Source: Dyadobacter sp. LHD-138 (GTDB taxonomy: Bacteria > Bacteroidota > Bacteroidia > Cytophagales > Spirosomataceae). From it: DNA of 64,000 nucleotides. The notes under the pieces were generated by a model that saw only the letters and a list, made by a program, of their open reading frames with translations, was not told where the DNA came from and searched no databases. Shown here in pieces: positions 26,735-36,161 of this stretch. A program made the position numbers and the translations under genes. The DNA lies in contig NZ_JAVFVU010000020.1 of NCBI RefSeq assembly GCF_030929615.1, positions 123,526 through 187,525 of the forward strand, written 5' to 3'. The stretch's first letter is position 1, and every line of letters begins with the position of its first letter.

Positions 26735-27123
26735 GTAATTTTTCGATATGTTTTCAAATATATATCGAAAAAATGGAAACTAATACCGGAATGGCTGCAA
26801 TTTCAGAAATCTGGTTTTGGTGACTGATTCGAAAGGAATGAAAATCACCTCATTGGGTTCAATGTCCTAAGAATGTCTCCGTTTTCGATATTGAGGCTTT
26901 TTAAACTTACAGATAATCCCGAAGGGATGATAGTATTGTAGAAAATGCGATCAAACATTTAGGTCATAACCCTGAAAGGGTGATATAACCATAAGGCAAT
27001 TTTGGTCATACGAGCAACAGATGACCATTTCGGTAACTAATTCAGAAATGAAAGAATAAGTTTGTTAATTTCCCGACGCTGCCGTTCGTTGGCATCGTTG
27101 TCCATACAGCAACTGAAAATATT
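26735..27123. other. Intergenic region with REP-like elements
   Basis: 389 bases between two minus-strand genes. No ORF is supported. It contains the two short palindromes annotated at 26915-26983. Confidence 0.5.
26915..26983. repeat. Two REP-like palindromes
   Basis: ATCCC-GAA-GGGAT-GAT (from 26915) and ACCCT-GAA-AGGGT-GAT (from 26969) share the layout stem-GAA-stem-GAT, spaced 54 bases apart. The preceding bases AT-AA are also shared (GATAATCCC; CATAACCCT). They look like a dispersed extragenic palindrome family rather than terminators, since no T-run follows. Confidence 0.5.
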
Positions 27124-27930
27124 TCATTTGATCTCCGATAGCGTTATGGTATTGGTCGCGCGATTGAGGCCATAGAGCATTTGTCGGGTTTTCGCGGAAT
27201 GGTCAATGGCAATGCCCTGGCCTTGAATCGGTGCTGCCAGCGTACGCACATGTTCCAGCGTGTATCCTGATTTCGGAATTTTCATGACATAAAGTTCCGG
27301 CCTGTCATGACCCGTGCAATAAAGTAGCCCGTCAGTTCCCCAAGCCCCTCCGGAGTTACTTTTGGGCGTAAACAGCTCGACGATATGTTTCGGAAAAATC
27401 CATGATTCAAGCTGTCTCCATTCCGGATCATACTTGACGAGGGAAGTCCACCGCACGTCCCTGCCTTCGCTGGATTCCTTACCTCCGTAATGCGCAAAGC
27501 CAATCCACCAGAATCCATCTTTCTGATCGATCCAGGTCAGTGATCCATGTTCGGCAATGCCAAAGCTATGACTGCCAATGTGCTGCAACGTGCCGGTATC
27601 AAAAATTTCAACGGAACTTGCCATCGGAATTTCCGGGTAATTTGAATTGGCGCAGTACAATTTTCCTTTAATCACCACGCCGCTATTTAAATGCTTGATA
27701 CCCTCACGGGTTCCATCCCAGGTTGTGACGGGTTTTCCGTCTGTTTTAACATGCTTGGTGATAGTACTGTTATTGATAACGTAAAAGAAATTATTGTCAA
27801 CCGCAACCGCCTGTTTGGCTTCTTGAACCTGGAATTTCCGGATTTCAGTTATAGACTGCCCGACCGATGGAAAGGACAATGAAACAATTGCCAAAAGTGC
27901 TGCGAAAATGATGGTCTTGCAAAGTGCCAT
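27124..27930 (-). CDS. Secreted propeller-like protein, function unknown
   Basis: 268 residues with a signal peptide (MALCKTIIFAALLAIVSLSF then PSVGQ). The chain contains propeller-like strands such as VAVDNNFFYVINNSTITKHV, SGVVIKGKLYCANSNYP and AWGTDGLLYCTGHDRPELY. I recognise no catalytic motif or named family. It is divergent from another propeller-like gene 181 bases away, which suggests a common theme such as surface or periplasmic binding. Confidence 0.7.
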   Translation of the reverse strand: MALCKTIIFAALLAIVSLSFPSVGQSITEIRKFQVQEAKQAVAVDNNFFYVINNSTITKHVKTDGKPVTTWDGTREGIKHLNSGVVIKGKLYCANSNYPEIPMASSVEIFDTGTLQHIGSHSFGIAEHGSLTWIDQKDGFWWIGFAHYGGKESSEGRDVRWTSLVKYDPEWRQLESWIFPKHIVELFTPKSNSGGAWGTDGLLYCTGHDRPELYVMKIPKSGYTLEHVRTLAAPIQGQGIAIDHSAKTRQMLYGLNRATNTITLSEIK

Positions 27931-28111
27931 GGAATCGATTAAAGAGATTGGAGCTTAAAATTAGAAAATATTTGTCTTTTCCTTAGCCGGATTCTGCTTT
28001 CCCGACATTTAGAAACCATGTTGGGGGAAGAATTAATCTTGCCATAATCTACGGGCGGCAAATGAGGTTTTTCTTTGTGTCTTTAAGTTCACCTGTGTTT
28101 ATTGATTTTTT

Positions 28112-28975
28112 ATGAAATATTTTCTTTCGGTCCTGTTAACCGCAACAGGCTTTTTAACAGTTGAAAAACCTGAAATCAAAATAAAGTCCTCCCACACACT
28201 GGACTTGCTGGGAGCTTGTCAGGGCGCCGCTTATCTGCATGATAAAGTGTATTTGTATGGCGACAGAGAAGTGAGCATGGTGCGTGAATACCGGTTGGAG
28301 CAGGACTCCCTTGTTTATACCAAAAAAGAAATCAGGTTAACGGTGGATGGGAAAGATGTTATCAATCACCCGACCGGCATCGCTTCTCATGCCGGTAAGC
28401 CAACTTTTATTGGAAATAGTATCAGGCTAAACCCGCAGGGAACGCTCTGGAAGGCTGTTATTTATCAGGTTAATTGGGAGGGGTTGAAAAACACAGGGAC
28501 GTTGGACGGCAATCTGATCAGTACCATTGAAGATGATGCCTGCGTCCAGGGAACAAGACCTGAGTATGCGCAATACCAGGGAAGGTGGTACGTGGCAACG
28601 GCAGATTATGGGGGCAAATCAAATGAAGTCAGGCTTTATGACCCTGAAATGCTGTCCAAAGTGGGGAAAACAAGCGAAAAGGGTGTTTTATATAAGAAAT
28701 TTAGCTGCGGGCCATGGGTGCAAAATCTGCATTGGATTAACGATAAAAAGATTCTGGTCCTCATTCAGAACCAGATTGAAGGAAGGAAATGGCGGTTTAC
28801 TTTTCTTGATTTTGAGAAATCTGTTCAACAAGGCAGAGAGCAGGTTATTCGTGTTGTTGATATAGACAAAACGGATGAACTTGAAGGATTTGCATTAACC
28901 AATACAGCCGACCGCGGCATTGCGGTAACGTCCTCGCGGCAAGGTAATATTCATTTTATGGACATTGGCTGGTAG
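28112..28975 (+). CDS. Secreted propeller-like protein, function unknown
   Basis: 287 residues with an N-terminal hydrophobic signal (MKYFLSVLLTATGFLTV). Strand motifs such as GACQGAAYLHDKVYLYGDRE, HPTGIASHAGKPTFIGNS and GFALTNTADRGIAVTSSRQG suggest a beta-propeller similar in build to the divergent neighbour. The function is not recognisable. It lies 165 bases upstream of the SusC gene, which has its own promoter, so it is not necessarily in that operon. Confidence 0.7.
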   Translation: MKYFLSVLLTATGFLTVEKPEIKIKSSHTLDLLGACQGAAYLHDKVYLYGDREVSMVREYRLEQDSLVYTKKEIRLTVDGKDVINHPTGIASHAGKPTFIGNSIRLNPQGTLWKAVIYQVNWEGLKNTGTLDGNLISTIEDDACVQGTRPEYAQYQGRWYVATADYGGKSNEVRLYDPEMLSKVGKTSEKGVLYKKFSCGPWVQNLHWINDKKILVLIQNQIEGRKWRFTFLDFEKSVQQGREQVIRVVDIDKTDELEGFALTNTADRGIAVTSSRQGNIHFMDIGW

Positions 28976-29025
28976 TTTATTTTCACATCTTTAAATTTTT
29001 ACATTTTCTTAATAAACCAGTGTCA

Positions 29026-29053
29026 TTGGCATAACACTGACTAGATACTTTTG
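29026..29053 (+). promoter_or_regulatory. Promoter of the SusC/SusD operon
   Basis: TTG at 29026 and TACTTTTG at 29046-29053, 17 bases apart. It predicts an ~80-base leader before the SusC-like gene. Confidence 0.65.
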
Positions 29054-29140
29054 TGGCTTAATTTTCACTCCATGCGATAGTCGTATTTAGCAGTTGCTTA
29101 GTCGGTTTGTCTTGTTTTTGTTCAATTTTAAGAAAGTATT

Positions 29141-32100
29141 ATGAAGAAATTTCTTTTACCTGTTGTACCCATACTCATGGCGGGCGCTATTGTTTTCAGC
29201 CCTTGCACGACGGTGTGGGCGGGGAGGCCGGAAACTAGCAAGCGGTCAGGTCATTCGAATTTCTCGCGCTCGCCAAAAATTGCCGTGACGGGAAAGGTTG
29301 TTGATGAAAACGGAGAGCCGCTTTTGGGCGTTACGGTTTTGGAAAAAGGAACGAATAAAGGTGCAATCACCGATACAGAGGGACGTTTTGCACTGGAAAC
29401 CAATGAGGGCAACACGCTTGTTTTTTCTTTCGTGGGATTTGTGGCGCAGGAAGTGATTGTCAAAGGTTCGGGCCCTATAAATATTAGGTTGAAGTCGGAT
29501 GCCTTAATGCTCAATGAATTTGTGGCGGTTGGGTATCAAACGATGCGCAAAGGCGATTTGACCGGAGCGATATCCAGTGTTAAAGCAAAGGAATTGAACC
29601 TTTCAGCACCGACCGTTGGTCAGGCGCTTGTAGGCAAGGTGGCGGGTGTGCAGGTTTCTCAGGTGAGCGGCGCGCCTTATGCAAGTACTAAAATCAGGGT
29701 TCGCGGGATTGGTTCTGTGAATGCCAGTTCGGATCCATTGTATGTGATTGACGGTTATCCTGCCGGAAATGACGTATTTATTAATCCGGAAGATATCGAA
29801 ACCATTGATATTCTTAAAGACGCGGCTTCGGCAGCAATTTACGGGTCGAGGGCTTCCGGCGGTGTGGTACTGATCACCACCAAACGTGGAAAAGAAGGCA
29901 AAGGGAAACTTGAGTATGATTTTCAGACTGGTTTTAATCAGGTGAGTAAGAAAGTTAAGTTATTAAATTCCAGTCAGTTTGCTGAGCTTGTTATTGATGG
30001 AAGGAATAACTCTTACCGCGATTTTGTAGAAAATTCGGGTGCGACCTGGAATGATGCGATGAAATCTGACGATAATGCGACGCGTACCAAACGTGTCGGA
30101 AACGCAGGTAGTGTCACAATACCTACGTCAATCTATGATTTTGCATCGCAGCAAATGATCAGGCCAACGGTTGATACCGACTGGCAGGATGCGCTTTACC
30201 GGAACGGCGTTTTTCAAAGACATAATGTTTCCTTCTCAGGAGGCAATGAGAATTTGCGTTACTACATGAGTGGCGGCTATCAAAATCAGGATGGTATTGT
30301 TGTCGGGACGGGACAAAAGAGAATAAACCTGCGTGCCAATCTGGATGGAAAAGTAAATGAAAGGTTGAAAGTTGGGGGTAATTTTTCATTTACCCAAAAC
30401 GAGAACCAGGAAATGGAAGAGGGAAGGTATAACCTGAGCCCGGTGATGTCAGCGTTGCTTTACGCTCCATTTTTACCTTCGCACAATGCAGATGGAAGCC
30501 TGGCAAAATTTGGAATGGGTGCTTTGTCGGCCGCTAATTATGGTCTGCAAAATCCTGAAAACCCTGTGGCGATGGCGGAGGAGACTAACATTAAACGTAA
30601 AGGTCTAAGAAGCAGCTACAACGTGAATGCAACGTACCAGGTCATCAAAGATTTGACTTTCAAAGTAAACCTGGGGATGCTTACTTACAATGAAAAATAT
30701 AATTATTATCTGCCTACCAGTTTGAGCAGCGGTAATTTTGCGCCTTATTCGGTGCAGTCACAAACAGCTGCAAAAGCCAAGGCACAGAACCAAACGCAAA
30801 TCGATCAGCTGGCTGAATTTACCTTCAACTACAACAAAAAATGGGGTAAGCATCACACCGATGTATTGGCAGGTTATACGGTTCAGAAAACAACGAGTGA
30901 TTACATCGGCGTTTCCGCACAAGGGTTTACCAACGATCGTATTCAGGAAATTTCGGCAAAGGGGGCAGATGCCACTTTCTTCAAATTGGATAAAGCCGAG
31001 AAGAGTGTGAATACATTGCTTTCTTATCTTTCCCGTGCTACTTACAACTACGACAACCGTTATTTCCTGACGGCTTCTTTCCGCGCGGATGGTTCGTCCC
31101 GATTTGGAGCCAACAACCGTTATGGTTATTTTCCATCGGTTTCAGCAGGCTGGAACTTGTCTGATGAAGCTTTTTACAATAATTTCTTAGGACATGAGTC
31201 AACCGTTAAACTGCGTGCGAGCTGGGGATTAAGTGGTAACAATAACATCGGTAACTACAATTCACAACAGGTGATGGCTACGCCGGGCGGAATTGTGTAC
31301 GGTAGCAACGCCATTGCTTCTGCCATGTGGGCGGGCGGTGTAAAAGACCCGAACCTGGGCTGGGAATCTACTTCGCAGTTTAACTTCGGAGCCGATGTGA
31401 GCATTTTGAAAGGCCGTTTGCTTTTGATGGCTAACTATTACATCAGTAGCTCTTACAACCTTTTGTTCAACCAGTCGATATCGGCAGTATCCGGAACGTC
31501 TTCGATTTTGACGAATTTGAAGGATTCCAAAATTCAAAACAAAGGATTTGATTTCCAGGCCGATGGTCGTTTGATCTCCACGGCTGATTTCAAATTGGGC
31601 GTAAACGGTAATATTTCGGTGAACCGTAATAAAGTGCTTGACATGGGTGGAGCCGGTACGATCATCACGAATGGTGCCGAGCGTTCTTACAAAACGCACA
31701 TTACACAGCAAGGCTCATCGGTCGGTATGTTCTACGGATTTAAAGTGCTGGGAATTGTTACGCCTGAAAACATCAACGAAGTGGCTCCGTCAACGACAAC
31801 CAGCCAAAAATTGCGTTTGGGAGATCTTTATTTCGAGGATGTAAATAAAGACGGTGTTGTGAACGATCTTGACAAGGAAGTAATCGGAAATCCTTATCCG
31901 AAATTCACTTATGGACTTGGCATCAGCAGCAGTTACAAAAATATCGATTTTAGCGCGTCGTTTAACGGATCATACAAAAACGAAGTGCTTGACGGTCAGG
32001 ATTATTATCTGTTCAACCTGGAAGGCTCAGGGAATCAGTATGCTGTGGTTGACCAGCGTTATCGTTCGGAAGCAAGCCCTGGAAATGGTCAGGTTTACAG

Positions 32101-32407
32101 ATCTTCACGTGGTGCCACGCAAAGTAACAGCACGCGTCTTTCAACATTTTACATCCAGGACGGTACCTATTTCAGATGTACCAACATGGCGCTGGGTTAT
32201 TCAATTCCGCAATTGTGGAATGGAAAATTGGGGATTAGCAGTGCACGAATTTATGCGAGCGTGAGCAATCCGTTTACTTTTTCAAAATATAAGGGTTACA
32301 ATCCTGAGGTTGACTATAACAATGGCTCAAACCTGACACCTGGCGTGGATTATGGTGTATATCCATTGGCAAGAGGCTATAATCTGGGGGTGAAACTTGT
32401 ATTTTAA
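29141..32407 (+). CDS. SusC/RagA-type TonB-linked outer membrane protein
   Basis: 1088 residues. Signal peptide, then a carboxypeptidase-regulatory-like domain (about residues 47-115: AVTGKVVDENGEPLLGVTVL), then a plug domain containing the SusC signature region (VRGIGSVNASSDPLYVIDGY; DIETIDILKDAASAAIYGSR), then the barrel, ending in GYNLGVKLVF. With the SusD partner it imports an oligosaccharide or another large nutrient in a TonB-dependent way. No glycosidase, protease or sigma/anti-sigma pair is next to it, so the substrate is unknown. Confidence 0.96.
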   Translation: MKKFLLPVVPILMAGAIVFSPCTTVWAGRPETSKRSGHSNFSRSPKIAVTGKVVDENGEPLLGVTVLEKGTNKGAITDTEGRFALETNEGNTLVFSFVGFVAQEVIVKGSGPINIRLKSDALMLNEFVAVGYQTMRKGDLTGAISSVKAKELNLSAPTVGQALVGKVAGVQVSQVSGAPYASTKIRVRGIGSVNASSDPLYVIDGYPAGNDVFINPEDIETIDILKDAASAAIYGSRASGGVVLITTKRGKEGKGKLEYDFQTGFNQVSKKVKLLNSSQFAELVIDGRNNSYRDFVENSGATWNDAMKSDDNATRTKRVGNAGSVTIPTSIYDFASQQMIRPTVDTDWQDALYRNGVFQRHNVSFSGGNENLRYYMSGGYQNQDGIVVGTGQKRINLRANLDGKVNERLKVGGNFSFTQNENQEMEEGRYNLSPVMSALLYAPFLPSHNADGSLAKFGMGALSAANYGLQNPENPVAMAEETNIKRKGLRSSYNVNATYQVIKDLTFKVNLGMLTYNEKYNYYLPTSLSSGNFAPYSVQSQTAAKAKAQNQTQIDQLAEFTFNYNKKWGKHHTDVLAGYTVQKTTSDYIGVSAQGFTNDRIQEISAKGADATFFKLDKAEKSVNTLLSYLSRATYNYDNRYFLTASFRADGSSRFGANNRYGYFPSVSAGWNLSDEAFYNNFLGHESTVKLRASWGLSGNNNIGNYNSQQVMATPGGIVYGSNAIASAMWAGGVKDPNLGWESTSQFNFGADVSILKGRLLLMANYYISSSYNLLFNQSISAVSGTSSILTNLKDSKIQNKGFDFQADGRLISTADFKLGVNGNISVNRNKVLDMGGAGTIITNGAERSYKTHITQQGSSVGMFYGFKVLGIVTPENINEVAPSTTTSQKLRLGDLYFEDVNKDGVVNDLDKEVIGNPYPKFTYGLGISSSYKNIDFSASFNGSYKNEVLDGQDYYLFNLEGSGNQYAVVDQRYRSEASPGNGQVYRSSRGATQSNSTRLSTFYIQDGTYFRCTNMALGYSIPQLWNGKLGISSARIYASVSNPFTFSKYKGYNPEVDYNNGSNLTPGVDYGVYPLARGYNLGVKLVF

Positions 32408-32421
32408 TTACAATAAATGAC

Positions 32422-33957
32422 ATGAAAATGAATACGAAATATATTACCTCAATCGGCCTTTGTCTGTTGATGCTGACGAGTTCCTGCAACGATCTTTTAG
32501 AACAGACGGATCCGAACGCGGTAACGGTTGGCGACTATTTCAAAACTGAAAATGATGTTCAGCTGGCTGTAAACGGAATTTATCAGTCACTGAGAGGCTC
32601 GGATTCGGTTGGTGAAAACAGCGGCTTATACACGGACGAACGTTCGGACGATACCGGTACCAATGATAATCAGTCCAACTCCGGCGAACCGTTTCAATTC
32701 AATAACTTCGCGCTGCTTGCCAGCAATACCTGGCTTAAAAACCACTGGGTGTCTTTGTATCAGAGTATTACGCGGTGTAATGTTGTGTTGTCCAATATCG
32801 ACAAGATCACTTTTGCAGATGCAAATAATAAGGCGAAATTCACGGCTGAGGCCAAGTTTGTACGTGCCTTTATCTACTTTCAATTGGTAAGAAAATGGGG
32901 AGATGTGCCGTTGGTGACGAAGCAACTGATCAGCACGGAGGAAATTACGGCTTTTACAGCCCGTGTGAAAAAGGAACTGGTTTATGAGCAGATCGTGGCT
33001 GATTTGAAAGACGTGGTGGCTGCCCCGCTGGAAAATCTGCAAACGGGCGCCAACGCTGGAAAGGTCTCCAAAGCCGCCGGTAACGCCTTGCTCGGACAGG
33101 TATATCTGACGATGGCGACCACACTTGATCCGACCAACAAAGCGGTCAATCTGAATCATGCGAAAATGTATCTGGAAGCGGCTTATGGTATGAAAAACTT
33201 TGGTTCGCTTAAAGAAATCCCTTACCCGGATGTTTTTGACGTTGCTAAAAAATCAACCTGCCCGGAACTGATTTTCCAGATTGTTAACAAACAGGGAGAT
33301 TTGAACTATGCTTCGTCGATCGCTGCCAACACCCAGGCAAAAGGGGAAACGATTAACTCATTGAAGCCGTCAACCGGCAGCGGGATGAACGTGACCCATG
33401 ATCTTGTATTTGATTATGAGACCGGTGATTTGCGTAAAGATTTTTCGATAAAATTTGCGAACGATCAGAGCGTTCAGGATTGGTTTGTGACAAAGTTCAG
33501 AGATGCGAGCACCACGGCTGGTGTGAACGGTTATGGCGGAAATGATTGGATATTAATCCGTTATGCGGACGTGATTCTGATGCTTGCCGAAGTAAATATG
33601 TATTTGGGTAACGACGCAGCGGCGATCGGCTATCTGGATATGGTTAGAGAAAGAGCGAAAATGCCGGGTTATACCGCCAGTAAAGCAAATGCAAATTATG
33701 CTGCGAAGTATCCTACATTGAAACTCGCGATCCTGCACGAAAGACGCGTGGAGCTTGCCTTTGAGCATCACCGCTGGTTTGACTTGCTGAGAACTTTCAC
33801 GACGGACGAACTGATCACCTTCATGAAATCGAAAAAACAGGAGGATTTTGGTAACGCAAAACTTAGTAATTTCTCTGCCAAAGACCGTTATTATCCAATT
33901 CCATTTGATGAAAACAAACTGGATCCGGTTAAAATGTACCAGAACGAAGGGTATTAG
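32422..33957 (+). CDS. SusD/RagB-type nutrient-binding lipoprotein
   Basis: 511 residues with lipobox LTSSC, so anchored on the outer membrane where it forms the lid of the SusC transporter. The SusD N-terminal pattern (LEQTDPNAVTVGDYFKTEND) and C-terminal landmarks (NDWILIRYADVILMLAEVNM; LAILHERRVELAFEHHRWFD) are clear. It starts 15 bases after the SusC gene, in one operon, and is followed by a terminator. Confidence 0.95.
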   Translation: MKMNTKYITSIGLCLLMLTSSCNDLLEQTDPNAVTVGDYFKTENDVQLAVNGIYQSLRGSDSVGENSGLYTDERSDDTGTNDNQSNSGEPFQFNNFALLASNTWLKNHWVSLYQSITRCNVVLSNIDKITFADANNKAKFTAEAKFVRAFIYFQLVRKWGDVPLVTKQLISTEEITAFTARVKKELVYEQIVADLKDVVAAPLENLQTGANAGKVSKAAGNALLGQVYLTMATTLDPTNKAVNLNHAKMYLEAAYGMKNFGSLKEIPYPDVFDVAKKSTCPELIFQIVNKQGDLNYASSIAANTQAKGETINSLKPSTGSGMNVTHDLVFDYETGDLRKDFSIKFANDQSVQDWFVTKFRDASTTAGVNGYGGNDWILIRYADVILMLAEVNMYLGNDAAAIGYLDMVRERAKMPGYTASKANANYAAKYPTLKLAILHERRVELAFEHHRWFDLLRTFTTDELITFMKSKKQEDFGNAKLSNFSAKDRYYPIPFDENKLDPVKMYQNEGY

Positions 33958-34082
33958 GATTTAAGTAGTAGCTGTTGGCCATTAGCTATATGCGATTAGC
34001 CCAATAAGAGGATGATTAATAGTTTATTATAAAAATCAATGATCTAAACTAATTTTCACCACTACTAAGAAGACAATTTGTT

Positions 34083-34124
34083 AAGCCGGCACTTTATCGT
34101 CAGATCGAAGTTGCCGGCTTTTTG
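34083..34124 (+). terminator. Terminator of the SusC/SusD operon
   Basis: AAGCCGGCA pairs with TGCCGGCTT and is followed by TTT, about 125 bases after the SusD stop. Nothing else is seen in 33958-34219 apart from AT-rich sequence. Confidence 0.75.
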
Positions 34125-34285
34125 CGTAGATCGACAGCCGATTTTCGACGGCAATTTTTTATCAAGTCAATGTTAAGTTCGGTGTGCTAACTTGCACAAG
34201 AATTCAATCCTAGCTTATTTTGCTAAAAGTCACTTCTATTTCTCAGGATATTAAAAAGCGCTATAAATTCATTCTTTTGATTTGC

Positions 34286-35905
34286 ATGCTCATTAAGACT
34301 GCAATACTCAGCGCGGTTTGCAGCGCTCAGACCGCTGTTCCCGATTTTAGCGCAAAGGAGATCAACGATCATATCAGTACAAATTTTCCGCGCCCGGACT
34401 CGCTTTTGCTGGTTTTGAAGGAACATTACAATACAGCCAGGCAAAATGACGACGAGGTAAAAGCTGCCGGTTATCTGCATAAGATGGGCGCTGTTTTGTT
34501 TGCTTCCGGGCATTATCCGCAGGCAATGGACTATTTGTTAAAGGCTGATAAGGTTTTTCGGAGCCGGAATCAGAAAAAATTGCTTGCAGAAAATCTGGAT
34601 GTATTGGGGGAATTGTATTTCCGGAGCAGACAAAACGATCTTGCCAGAAAGCAATATGATGAAGCGCTGACGCATTATCAAAACCTAAAATCGGAGTCGG
34701 GCAAGGCAGGAATTTATGGCCGGATCGGGCATTTGTACGAGAAAAGACAGCGCTATGACAGCGCTTTTTATTTTCAGAGAAAGGCGCTGCAGGCGTATCA
34801 GCAGGTGGATCAGAAGGAAGGTGCCGCCAAAATATATGAGAACATCGGGAGCATTTATGAAGATCAGGAACGTTATGATTCCGCTTATTTTTACTTCAAT
34901 AAAGCTTATGTTTTGAACAAACAGCAAGGAAATGAAAGAGCGCAGATCGAGGTGCTTAACAACCTGGGAGACGTTTTGCGAAAGACGGGTCGGTATCGTG
35001 AGGGGCTGAATTTTAGTAAGCAGGCATTTGCTCTTGCAGAAAAGACGGGTGAGCATTATCAGCTTTCCGGAGCCTGTAACGATATTGGAAAGGGCTATAA
35101 CTTTCTTAACAAAAACGACAGCGCATTTTATTATCTATCGCTTAGCAGAGCTTATTTGAGCGATATTTATTCAGCGGAAAACAACAAGCAGCTTGCACTG
35201 CTGCAAACGCTTTATGAAATCGAAAAAAAGGATAACGAAATAGAAAAGCTGTTGCATGCCCGTAAAACGGATACCCTTATCGCGATTGCTACCATTGTCG
35301 TTATTGTTTTGATCATACTTATTGCCAGCCTAATTATCAGCCGCCAGCGGCTTAAAATCAGGAACGAGCAAAAACTGCACGCGCAGAACAAGCAGGTATA
35401 TCAGACGCAAAACCAGCTGATGGAAGCCGAACTGAAAAATAAAAGACTTGAAGAGGAAAATCTGAAACAGGAGCTGGAAATAAAAACGAAAGAACTGACA
35501 AGTTATACCTTGCATGTAATCCGTAAAAATCAGCTCCTTGAAAATCTTCAGGGACAATTGGAAGCGTTGGTGAAAGAAGAGAAACGCGATCAGAAGAAAC
35601 AGATCAAGCAACTTTCTGAACAAATCAGTGAAGGGCTTAACGATGACCAGCACTGGGAAGAATTCCGCGGAATTTTTGAGCAAGTACACCAGTCTTTTTT
35701 TGACAGGCTTCAACAGCAATCTGATTCGCTGACCTCCAATGATCTGCGGTTGATCGCGCTGATTAAAATGAACCTTACTTCTCAGGATATTTCTACATTG
35801 CTCGGTGTATCTCAGGATAGCTTAAGGGTGATGCGCCACCGCCTCCGGAAAAAATTGAACCTGCCGCAGGGTGAGAATCTTTCCACCTACATTCAGTCGA
35901 TCTGA
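34286..35905 (+). CDS. TPR-domain membrane regulator with C-terminal HTH
   Basis: About 539 residues. After a signal-like segment (MLIKTAILSAVCSAQ) come at least six tetratricopeptide repeats (about residues 55-315), a membrane helix (TLIAIATIVVIVLIILIASL), a long coiled coil (MEAELKNKRLEEENLKQELE and on) and a C-terminal helix-turn-helix (SNDLRLIALIKMNLTSQDIS, then LLGVSQDSLRVMRHRLRKKL). This is the Bacteroidota one-protein sensor layout with periplasmic TPRs and a cytoplasmic LuxR-like DNA-binding end. A longer frame starts at TTG 34220, but that codon lies in a TTATTTTG promoter-like motif. It may control the flanking SusC/D or phytase loci (inference). Confidence 0.85.
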   Translation: MLIKTAILSAVCSAQTAVPDFSAKEINDHISTNFPRPDSLLLVLKEHYNTARQNDDEVKAAGYLHKMGAVLFASGHYPQAMDYLLKADKVFRSRNQKKLLAENLDVLGELYFRSRQNDLARKQYDEALTHYQNLKSESGKAGIYGRIGHLYEKRQRYDSAFYFQRKALQAYQQVDQKEGAAKIYENIGSIYEDQERYDSAYFYFNKAYVLNKQQGNERAQIEVLNNLGDVLRKTGRYREGLNFSKQAFALAEKTGEHYQLSGACNDIGKGYNFLNKNDSAFYYLSLSRAYLSDIYSAENNKQLALLQTLYEIEKKDNEIEKLLHARKTDTLIAIATIVVIVLIILIASLIISRQRLKIRNEQKLHAQNKQVYQTQNQLMEAELKNKRLEEENLKQELEIKTKELTSYTLHVIRKNQLLENLQGQLEALVKEEKRDQKKQIKQLSEQISEGLNDDQHWEEFRGIFEQVHQSFFDRLQQQSDSLTSNDLRLIALIKMNLTSQDISTLLGVSQDSLRVMRHRLRKKLNLPQGENLSTYIQSI

Positions 35906-35921
35906 TGTTGTTAATATTGAC

Positions 35922-36059
35922 GTAACATTAACATAACACAAAGATAATGGCGGTGCGTAATGCTGCAAAATGCTTATTACTAATAATTTAACCTATTATT
36001 TTGATTCTTGTTGCCTTCTTGTAACGCCTGATGTAACGCTGTTTCCTTTTTGTTAACGG
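35922..36059 (+). promoter_or_regulatory. Repeated GTAAC boxes upstream of the phytase locus
   Basis: GTAACATTAAC directly followed by ATAACAC (35922-35939, 11-base period), TGTAACG at 36020 and 36032 (12-base period) and TGTTAACGG at 36051. Direct repeats at about one helical turn are the layout of PhoB-family sites. The TAACCTTG box of the next gene follows at 36142. Assignment to PhoB is inference. Confidence 0.4.
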
Positions 36060-36161
36060 GCAGTATTTGCATGGCTGCCCATTCTTTCTTCACCTTCGTA
36101 TCGTTGTTTTAAAAAGGCAGAAATATTTGCCTTCATTATTTTAACCTTGCGATTTGGTAAG

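Noticed and set aside
36058..36080. GGGCAG/CTGCCC hairpin as terminator of the TPR regulator gene
   Set aside because: Only 6 bp, about 150 bases behind the stop codon and in front of a promoter.
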